This document shows positions 9,184-15,655 of a stretch of DNA of 64,000 nt, one piece after another. Both the position numbers and the translations under genes were made by a program. The notes under the pieces were generated by a model. It ran no database searches. It saw only the letters and a list, made by a program, of their open reading frames with translations, and was not told where the DNA came from. The stretch covers positions 620,001 to 684,000 of the forward strand of contig NZ_JAIUZP010000001.1 in the NCBI RefSeq assembly GCF_020171315.1, written 5' to 3'. The DNA comes from Pseudooceanicola nanhaiensis (GTDB taxonomy: Bacteria > Pseudomonadota > Alphaproteobacteria > Rhodobacterales > Rhodobacteraceae). Each line of letters opens with the position of its first letter. Position 1 is the stretch's first letter.

Positions 9184-11286
9184 ATGACCACCACCGCGCG
9201 CACGCTGCGCCTTGCCCTTCTTGCCAGTACCGCCCTCTCGGCCCCGGCCTTCGCGCAGGAGGACGCCATCGTCCTCGACGAGATCCAGGTCGACGGCTCC
9301 AGCTACGAGACCGAGGGCAGCGACAGCTACACCACCGACCTGATCTCGGTCGGCGAGAAGATGACGCTCAGCCCGCGTCAGGTGCCCCAGTCGACCTCGG
9401 TCGTGACCAGCAAGCAGATCGAGGACGGCGGCTATACCGCGCTGGAAGAGGCGCTCGCCGATGTGCCGGGCATCATGATCCTGAACAACGACACCGGGCG
9501 CTCCTCGATCTACTCGCGCGGTTACGAGTTCGATTACCTCTACTTCGACGGTCTGCCCGCGCCGGTCTCCTCGATCTACGGCACCCAGCCCGACCTCTCC
9601 ATCGTGGACCACGTCGAGGTGCTGAAGGGCCCGGCGGGTCTCTTCATCGGCACCGGTGAGCCCGCGGGCTCGATCAACATGCGCCTCAAGCAGGCGACGT
9701 CGACCGAGTTGAAGGGCTATGCCCTGACATCGATCGACAGCAACGGCCAGAAGCGGGCCGAGGTCGATGTGGCCAACAAGCTGAACGCGGACGGCACCCT
9801 GCGCGGGCGCCTCGTGGCGGCCTGGGGCGATGGCGATGATTTCGTCGACGGGGTCGAGAACGGGGTGACCTCGCTTTACGGCACGCTGGCCTGGGACGTG
9901 ACGCCGGACACCCAGCTGACCTTCTCTCTCAGCCACATGGAGCGTGACATCACGCCCTTCAACGGCCTGCCGACCTATGATGACGGCTCGCTGATCTGGA
10001 CCGATACCTCCTCCGGCATCGTGCCCGACTGGAACAGCTTCGACAACGAGACCACCGACGCGGTCGTCTCGGCGCAGCATTTCTTCGACAACGGAAGTCG
10101 GCTGAAATTCTCGCTGCGGCAGTCGAACCAGCAGGCGAATTTCCTCTACGGCTATTCCGGCTCCACTGCCGATGCCGACAACAACGTGTCGCGGCTGGCC
10201 TGGCTGGCGCGGGACTTCGAGCAGGACAGCCTTGCTCTCGACGTCCATGCCGAGATGCCCTTCATGCTGGGCAGCTGGGTCGGCACCGCCATCGTGGGCG
10301 CCGACTGGCAGAAGGTCGACAGCACCATGTACCAGGCGCGCGGCACGATCTCGGGCAGCTGGAACCTCGACAGCTTCGACGGGTCCTCCGTCGCTGCGCC
10401 GGATGTGGATTACTCCACCCGGACCGATACCGAAGCGACCTCCACGGGCCTCTACACGCAGCTGCGTCTCTCCCCGGTGGAACGTCTGACCCTGATCGGC
10501 GGCGCGCGGCTCAGCTGGTATGACGCGACCACCGAGGCGACGACAATCTCCACCGGGGCGACCACGACCTCGAAGAGCAACGTGGACGCGCATCTGACGC
10601 CCTTCGCCGGGCTCACCTACGACCTGACCCCGCGCACGACGCTCTATGCCTCCTATTCCGAGATCTTCATCCCGCAGACCGATGTGGACAGCAGCGGCAG
10701 CCTGCTCGACCCGGTCGAGGGCCAGCAGATGGAAGCGGGCATCAAGGCCACGCTGGGCTACGGGCTGAACGTCTCGGCGGCCATCTTCAACCTCCAGGAG
10801 GTGAACCGCCCCGTCGCCGTGCCGGACGAGAGCTACTACATCGCCGAGGAAGAGGTCCGCTCGCGCGGGATCGAGCTGGAAGCGGGCGGCGAGCTGGGCA
10901 ACTGGCATCTCGGCGGCGGCTATACCTACACCGATACGGAGTACCTGAACGGCGACAGCGCGGGCGAGGATTTCTCGACCTACACACCCGAGCACATGTT
11001 CAAGCTGATGGCCTCCTATGACGTGACCCAGGGCGCGCTGCAGGGCTGGAGCTTCGGCGGGCGACTGACGCTGATGTCCTCCTTCTCCTCCCGCGGGATC
11101 GAGGCACCGGGCTACGGCGTGGTGGACGTGATGGCGTCCAAGACCTTCGCCAACGACCTCACCCTGCGGCTCGGCGTGGATAACCTCTTCGACGAGGAAT
11201 ATTACACCCGCGTCGGCTCCACGACGGTGTTCAACTTCCGTGGCGCGCCGCGCACCTTCAACGTGTCGCTCAAGAAAAGCTTCTGA
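9184..11286 (+). CDS. TonB-dependent ferric-siderophore outer-membrane receptor (FpvA/FhuE type)
   Basis: A 700-residue outer-membrane transporter with a 25-residue signal peptide (cleavage after AFA). A TonB box-like segment (DEIQVDG) is followed by the plug domain (about 60-170; QVPQSTSVVTSKQIED, DHVEVLKGPAGLF), then the 22-strand barrel ending in an aromatic residue (VSLKKSF). The plug motifs are those of the siderophore subfamily rather than haem or vitamin B12 receptors. Its stop overlaps the start of a periplasmic esterase gene. It needs TonB-ExbBD and an inner-membrane ABC transporter, neither of which is in the window. The ligand cannot be told from sequence; hydroxamate or catecholate siderophores are possible. 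Confidence 0.93.
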   Translation: MTTTARTLRLALLASTALSAPAFAQEDAIVLDEIQVDGSSYETEGSDSYTTDLISVGEKMTLSPRQVPQSTSVVTSKQIEDGGYTALEEALADVPGIMILNNDTGRSSIYSRGYEFDYLYFDGLPAPVSSIYGTQPDLSIVDHVEVLKGPAGLFIGTGEPAGSINMRLKQATSTELKGYALTSIDSNGQKRAEVDVANKLNADGTLRGRLVAAWGDGDDFVDGVENGVTSLYGTLAWDVTPDTQLTFSLSHMERDITPFNGLPTYDDGSLIWTDTSSGIVPDWNSFDNETTDAVVSAQHFFDNGSRLKFSLRQSNQQANFLYGYSGSTADADNNVSRLAWLARDFEQDSLALDVHAEMPFMLGSWVGTAIVGADWQKVDSTMYQARGTISGSWNLDSFDGSSVAAPDVDYSTRTDTEATSTGLYTQLRLSPVERLTLIGGARLSWYDATTEATTISTGATTTSKSNVDAHLTPFAGLTYDLTPRTTLYASYSEIFIPQTDVDSSGSLLDPVEGQQMEAGIKATLGYGLNVSAAIFNLQEVNRPVAVPDESYYIAEEEVRSRGIELEAGGELGNWHLGGGYTYTDTEYLNGDSAGEDFSTYTPEHMFKLMASYDVTQGALQGWSFGGRLTLMSSFSSRGIEAPGYGVVDVMASKTFANDLTLRLGVDNLFDEEYYTRVGSTTVFNFRGAPRTFNVSLKKSF

Positions 11287-12140
11287 TGCGCCTGCGCATC
11301 GTAGCCATGGTGGCCAGCTTCCTGCTGGCCGCCTCCGCCACGCCCATGACAGCCCAGACCTCCTCCGCTCCCGCCCCCGCCGCCGAACCCTTCGGCAGCC
11401 CCTGGACCCCGGCCCGCACCACGCAGTTCGACCTCGGCCCCGCGGTCGCGCCCTTCCGCATCCTCGTCTCCCTGCCCGAGGCCCCGCCACCGCCGGAAGG
11501 CTACGGTGTGATCTATGCTCTCGACGCGGGCTGGACCTTCGGCACCCTGCGCGACAGCGTGCTGATGCAGACCGGCCCCTATGCCGGGAACGGTTCCGCC
11601 CCCACCGTGGTGGTGGGCATCGGCTGGCCCGGTGACACGCTGACCGATTTCGACCGCCGCGGCCCCGACCTCGTGGGGGACCGGCGCGCGGCCATGCTCA
11701 CCTTCATCGCCGAAGACCTCATCCCCCGCGTCGAGGGCCGCCTCTCCATCGACCCGGCGCACCGGATGCTGGCCGGGCACAGCTTCGGCGGCGCCTTCGC
11801 GCTTCAGGCCCGGATCGACCGGCCCGGGCTCTTCTCCCATATCGCCGCCGGCAGCCCTTCGATCTGGACCGACCCGGAAGGCCTCTTCGCGGGCGCCACG
11901 CCCGACGGCCCCCCGGTCCTGATCACCGTGGGCGGCCTCGAGGCGCCCGAGGCCGCCGAGGCCGCAGGTACGCCCGCGGACCGCGTCGCCCGCCTGCGCG
12001 AGCGCGACATGACCGGCCGCGCCGCCCGGATGGCCGAGGCGCTCCCCGGTGCCTTCGAGGTCTTCCCTGACGCCAGCCATGGCGCTTCAGTCACGCCTTT
12101 CCTCGCCCGCGCGGTCCAGTTCCTCTGGGCCCGCCCCTGA
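11286..12140 (+). CDS. Periplasmic alpha/beta hydrolase, siderophore esterase (IroE/Fes-like)
   Basis: 284 residues with an N-terminal signal peptide (cleavage near TAQ) and the alpha/beta-hydrolase nucleophile elbow AGHSFGG at about residue 163; the likely catalytic histidine is near the C-terminus (DASHGAS). It belongs to the esterase D/IroE group, which hydrolyses enterobactin-type trilactones. Its ATG overlaps the receptor stop (TGATG), so the two are translationally coupled. It probably trims imported ferric siderophores in the periplasm. Other esterase substrates remain possible. Confidence 0.83.
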   Translation: MRLRIVAMVASFLLAASATPMTAQTSSAPAPAAEPFGSPWTPARTTQFDLGPAVAPFRILVSLPEAPPPPEGYGVIYALDAGWTFGTLRDSVLMQTGPYAGNGSAPTVVVGIGWPGDTLTDFDRRGPDLVGDRRAAMLTFIAEDLIPRVEGRLSIDPAHRMLAGHSFGGAFALQARIDRPGLFSHIAAGSPSIWTDPEGLFAGATPDGPPVLITVGGLEAPEAAEAAGTPADRVARLRERDMTGRAARMAEALPGAFEVFPDASHGASVTPFLARAVQFLWARP

Positions 12141-12143
12141 CGG

Positions 12144-12175
12144 AAAAACGCCCCCTCGACCTCTCGACGGGGCGT
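12144..12175 (-). terminator. Rho-independent terminator of the 12297-14364 operon
   Basis: An inverted repeat (ACGCCCC / GGGGCGT with inner TCGA / TCGA) is followed, on the minus strand, by a run of five T. It lies between convergent units and fits the minus-strand pair of catabolic genes. Confidence 0.7.
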
Positions 12176-12296
12176 CCCTGATCCATCCACTGTTCAAAAA
12201 TATCCCGGGGTGAATTGCGCGGCCCCCCGGGCCGCGCAAGAGGGGCAGCGCCCCTTCACCCCGCCGATCTGCCCGGCGCACCCGCCGGGCCGCCTC

Positions 12297-13214
12297 TCAC
12301 GCCGCCAGCAGCGCGATCAGCGCCTCGGCCATGTAGAGATCCTGCAGCGAGATGCCCGAGCTGTCGAAGACGGTGATGTCTTCCTCCGACACCCGTCCCG
12401 GCACCGTGCCTGCGACAACAGCACCCACGGCCACCACCTCCGCACCCTCGGGCGCATATTGCATCTCGCCGATGCTGGTGGATTGCGAGGGCAGGTCGCA
12501 GGTCAGCCGGGCGCGGGCCAAGAGGGCGGGCGGCAGCTCCTGCTTGCCGCCCCCGTCCGACCCCATGGAGGAGACATGGGTGCCGGGCTTCACCCATGCT
12601 GACTCGAAGAGCGGGGCCATGGCATTCGTCGCCGTCACGACGATATCCGCCGCACGCACCGCTTCTTCCGCCCCGCACGCCCGGGCGGGCAGGCCGTCGG
12701 CCACGAGGTCCGCCACGAAGGCCGCGGTCTTCTCGGCGTTGCGGCCCACCACGAGGATCGTCTCCAACGCCCGCACCCGGGCTACGGCGCGCACCTCGTA
12801 GGCGGCCTGATGCCCGGTGCCGAAGAGCGCCAGCACCTTCGCATCGGCCCGGGCGAGCGCATCCACCGCCACGGCATCGGCGGCGGCGGTGCGGTAGGCA
12901 TTCACCTTGCCGCCCTCGACGATCGCCCCGATGCGCCCCTTCTCCTGATCGAAGAGCAGGGTGCAGGAATTGTGCCGCGGCATGCCGATGGCATCGTTGG
13001 TCGGGAAGTAGGAGCCGATCTTGACCCCCGCCAGCGTTGCATCCGCGCCCGACTTCAGGGTGAAGCGGCAATCGGGCCGGCTGGCATAGCCGATGACGAC
13101 GGGGTAGAGCCGCGCCTCTTCACCCGCGGCGGCCACAAGGGCGCGTTTCACCGCGTCATAGGCCAGTTCGTGGGTGATCGCCGCGGCGGATTGCTCCTCG
13201 GTGATGTGGATCAT
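12297..13214 (-). CDS. Ornithine cyclodeaminase/mu-crystallin family protein
   Basis: The start at 13214 (305 aa) has TAAGGAG nine bases upstream, overlapping the stop of the preceding gene. The protein has the family's NAD(P) Rossmann fold (ALFGTGHQAAYEV at about 125) and the typical VVTATNAMAPLFE and STSIGEMQYAPEG segments. Members interconvert cyclic or keto imines and amino acids: ornithine cyclodeaminase, alanine dehydrogenase, ketimine reductase, or iminosuccinate reductase BhcD. The upstream operon partner is a D-threonine-aldolase-like PLP enzyme, the pairing seen for 3-hydroxyaspartate use, but the exact substrate is unproven. Confidence 0.82.
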   Translation of the reverse strand: MIHITEEQSAAAITHELAYDAVKRALVAAAGEEARLYPVVIGYASRPDCRFTLKSGADATLAGVKIGSYFPTNDAIGMPRHNSCTLLFDQEKGRIGAIVEGGKVNAYRTAAADAVAVDALARADAKVLALFGTGHQAAYEVRAVARVRALETILVVGRNAEKTAAFVADLVADGLPARACGAEEAVRAADIVVTATNAMAPLFESAWVKPGTHVSSMGSDGGGKQELPPALLARARLTCDLPSQSTSIGEMQYAPEGAEVVAVGAVVAGTVPGRVSEEDITVFDSSGISLQDLYMAEALIALLAA

Positions 13215-13224
13215 GTCTCTCTCC

Positions 13225-14364
13225 TTACCAGCCGCCGAACCGGGACCAGAGCGCAAGCGGCGCCCCGGGGTCGGCGGGAATGACGTGATAGGCTTCGTGC
13301 TGGGCGCCGGTGGCGCAGGCATGGTTCGGCAGGATACGCAGCTGCGTGCCGAGGGGAAGATCGGGCAGGGCGCCCTCGGTGCCGGGGCGCCGGGTGATGA
13401 TCCCGTGCTCCTGGTTGGCGGCTGACAGGATCAGGTCGGGGATCACGGTGCCCTCGGCGTCGCAGACAAGGCCATAGCCCTGATCGACGGCCTGAGCAGC
13501 GGTGCCCCGGTCGCGCGACATGGCCATCCAGCCCGCATCGACGAGGATACGGCCCTGCGCGGGCTGGTGCCCGATGACGGTGGTCAGCACGCTGAGGGCG
13601 ATATCCTCCACCTCGCAGACAGCAATCCCGGCCATGAAGAGATCGAAGAAGACATAGACGCCCGCCCGCAGCTCGGTCACGCCGGTGAGGTCGCGGGCGG
13701 AATGCGCGGTGGGGGTCGATCCGATGCTGACCACCGGGCAGGGCAGGCCCGCCGCGCGCAGGCTTTCGGCGGCGGCGACGGCGGCGGCGCGTTCCTGTTC
13801 GGCAAAGGCGGCATGGGCGACGTGGCCGCTCACGCCATAGCTTTCGCCTGCATGGGTCAGCACGCCGCGCAACTCGGCCCCCTGCGCAAGGCAGGCGCCG
13901 ATCTCCACCAGCGCCGGGTCATCGGCCTGAAGCCCGCCCCGGTGGCCGTCGCTGTCGATCTCGATCAGCGCGGGGATCGGCGTGCCCGCCGCGCGGGAGG
14001 CCGCGACCACGGCCTCGGCCTGCTGCAGGCTGTCGAGCAGCACCGTCAGGTCGCATCCCTTGTCGCGCAGGGCCACGACACGGGGCAGCTTGGCGGGCGA
14101 GATGCCGACCGCATAGGTGATGTCGCGGATGCCGGCCTCGAAGAAGACCTCCGCCTCCTTCAGGGTCGAGACCGTCGCGGGGCCGGTGCCGCCCGTGAGC
14201 AGGCGGCGGGCGACCTCCACGGATTTCGCCGTCTTGAGGTGCGGGCGCAGGATGACGCCGAGGCTGTCGGCGTGCTGCGCGAGGCGGGTGATGTTGCGGG
14301 TCATCTTCGCCTCGGCCAGCAGCAGGCAGGGCGTGGGCAGGGCGGCAAGGCCGGTGTGGGGCAT
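13225..14364 (-). CDS. PLP-dependent D-threonine aldolase / D-serine dehydratase-like enzyme (fold type III)
   Basis: 379 residues with the alanine-racemase-type N-terminal barrel. RPHLKTAKS (Lys44) is the PLP-binding signature of the DSD1/D-threonine aldolase/BhcC family. The C-terminal D-serine-dehydratase-like domain carries the metal-binding H-x-C motif (PNHACAT) near residue 350. Possible reactions are cleavage of D-threonine or D-3-hydroxyaspartate, or dehydration of D-serine or D-threo-3-hydroxyaspartate. The downstream ornithine-cyclodeaminase-like gene starts 10 bp after its stop, and a LysR regulator is divergent. Substrate assignment is open. Confidence 0.82.
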   Translation of the reverse strand: MPHTGLAALPTPCLLLAEAKMTRNITRLAQHADSLGVILRPHLKTAKSVEVARRLLTGGTGPATVSTLKEAEVFFEAGIRDITYAVGISPAKLPRVVALRDKGCDLTVLLDSLQQAEAVVAASRAAGTPIPALIEIDSDGHRGGLQADDPALVEIGACLAQGAELRGVLTHAGESYGVSGHVAHAAFAEQERAAAVAAAESLRAAGLPCPVVSIGSTPTAHSARDLTGVTELRAGVYVFFDLFMAGIAVCEVEDIALSVLTTVIGHQPAQGRILVDAGWMAMSRDRGTAAQAVDQGYGLVCDAEGTVIPDLILSAANQEHGIITRRPGTEGALPDLPLGTQLRILPNHACATGAQHEAYHVIPADPGAPLALWSRFGGW

Positions 14365-14444
14365 GGGCTCTCTCGGTCAGCTGTCTCCTGCGCAGCATAG
14401 GGGATGTGGCGTAAGTCCGGTATTTCCGGGTGCTGAAGTTCACG

Positions 14445-14460
14445 TTAAGCTTGGGCTTAA
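14445..14460. promoter_or_regulatory. Palindrome at the LysR gene start, probable operator
   Basis: TTAAGC-TTGG-GCTTAA is a perfect 6-bp inverted repeat ending on the first base of the LysR start codon, in the 95-bp divergent region. LysR regulators often bind such dyads to repress themselves and control the divergent unit. Confidence 0.6.
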
Positions 14461-15359
14461 TGATAGAGCTTTCCGATCTCCGCTTCTTCGGTGCCATCGC
14501 CGATGCGCCCTCGCTGGCCGCGGCGGCCCGTGCCCTTGGCATCACGCCGCCTGCCGTGTCGCAACGCCTCGCGCAGATCGAGGCGCGGCTGGGGCTGCGG
14601 TTGGTGGACCGGGGCGGCGGACGCCTGTCGCTGACGGCCGAGGGCGAATTGCTGGCGCGCCGGGGCGCGGCGCTGCTGGATGCGGCGGGGGCGTTGAGCG
14701 AGGACCTCGCGCTGCGCCGGGGCGCGCTGACCGGGCCGCTTAGGGTGATCGCGCCCTTCGGCTACGGCCGCATCCATATCGCGCCGTTGCTGGCGGACTT
14801 CATGGAGGCCCATCCCGACGTGACGCCCGAGCTGACGCTGGCCGAGGACCCGCGCGGGGCGATCCGGGGCAGCAGCTGGGATGTGCTGATCCACGTGGGT
14901 CGCCTGCCGGACCTCGACATGACGCAACGCTTCCTTGCGCCGAACCGGCGGCTGCTCTGTGCCGCGCCGGGATACCTCGCACGGGCGGGACGCCCGGAAC
15001 GGCCCGCGGAGCTTGCGCGCCACCGCTGCGGCGTGGTGCGGGAGGATCAGGCGGATGTGACCCTCTGGCCGTTGAGCAGCGCGGAGGCGCGGCAAGGCGT
15101 GCGGATCACCCCCGCCTTTGCCTGCAACGACGGCGAGGTGGTGCGGGACTGGGCGCTGCGCGGTCACGGTATCGTTGAGCGGTCGGAGTGGAGCGTGGCG
15201 CAGGACATGGCCGCGGGGCGGCTGGAGGAGGTGCTGCCGGGCTGGCGGTTGCCGAATGCGGATATCGTGGCGCTGCTGAACCCCCGCAGCGGGCGGGCGG
15301 CGCGGGTCGAGGCCTTCTTGACCCATCTGGTGGCCGCGCTGTCGCGCGGGGAGGGATGA
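14460..15359 (+). CDS. LysR-family transcriptional regulator
   Basis: The ATG at 14460 gives the standard LysR opening (MIELSDLRFFGAIAD) and a 299-aa protein; a GTG ten codons upstream is possible. Residues 1-60 form the winged helix-turn-helix (SLAAAARALGITPPAVSQRL), and residues 90-295 the two-lobed substrate-binding domain. It is divergent from the aldolase/cyclodeaminase operon, which it probably controls, with a hydroxy-amino acid or related compound as inducer (inferred). No obvious ribosome-binding site precedes 14460, so translation may be weak or start at 14430. Confidence 0.87.
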   Translation: MIELSDLRFFGAIADAPSLAAAARALGITPPAVSQRLAQIEARLGLRLVDRGGGRLSLTAEGELLARRGAALLDAAGALSEDLALRRGALTGPLRVIAPFGYGRIHIAPLLADFMEAHPDVTPELTLAEDPRGAIRGSSWDVLIHVGRLPDLDMTQRFLAPNRRLLCAAPGYLARAGRPERPAELARHRCGVVREDQADVTLWPLSSAEARQGVRITPAFACNDGEVVRDWALRGHGIVERSEWSVAQDMAAGRLEEVLPGWRLPNADIVALLNPRSGRAARVEAFLTHLVAALSRGEG

Positions 15360-15655
15360 AGGCGCCTGCGGGCGTGTCTGTTTTCTGTGCCGCTGACATG
15401 CATTTGTCCCGCGCGGTCCAGCTGTCGGTAGACAAGCCCGCGCCGCTGGCCGATGAGGAACGGGCCGGGCAGGGCCTGTTCTGGGATGGATCTGGGCCGG
15501 GCCCGTGCGGTGCAGCGCCGCCTGTTCGCCCGGCGGGGCGGAGGCGAGGCCCTGGACAGGGGCTTGGCACTCCACAGTGTCCGGCATCGGGCGATCCTGC
15601 GGGGCGCCGCAAGATCGGAATGGCCCCCTCCGGGCGGCACAGGAAAGAGCGAGAG
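15360..15655. other. Intergenic region before the ydiJ-like gene
   Basis: About 300 bp of GC-rich sequence. Open frames here are in-frame extensions or shadows of neighbours. A GGAAAGAGCGAG purine stretch just before 15656 is the ribosome-binding site of the next gene. No terminator or operator was recognised. Confidence 0.45.

Noticed and set aside
9136..11490. 784-codon minus-strand frame opposite the TonB receptor
   Set aside because: Antisense shadow; composition is unlike the neighbours and the receptor is certain.
12297..14364. Assignment as a true beta-hydroxyaspartate cycle (bhcCD)
   Set aside because: bhcA, bhcB and the IclR-type bhcR are absent and the aldolase-like protein is clearly different from BhcC, so no bhc symbols were given.
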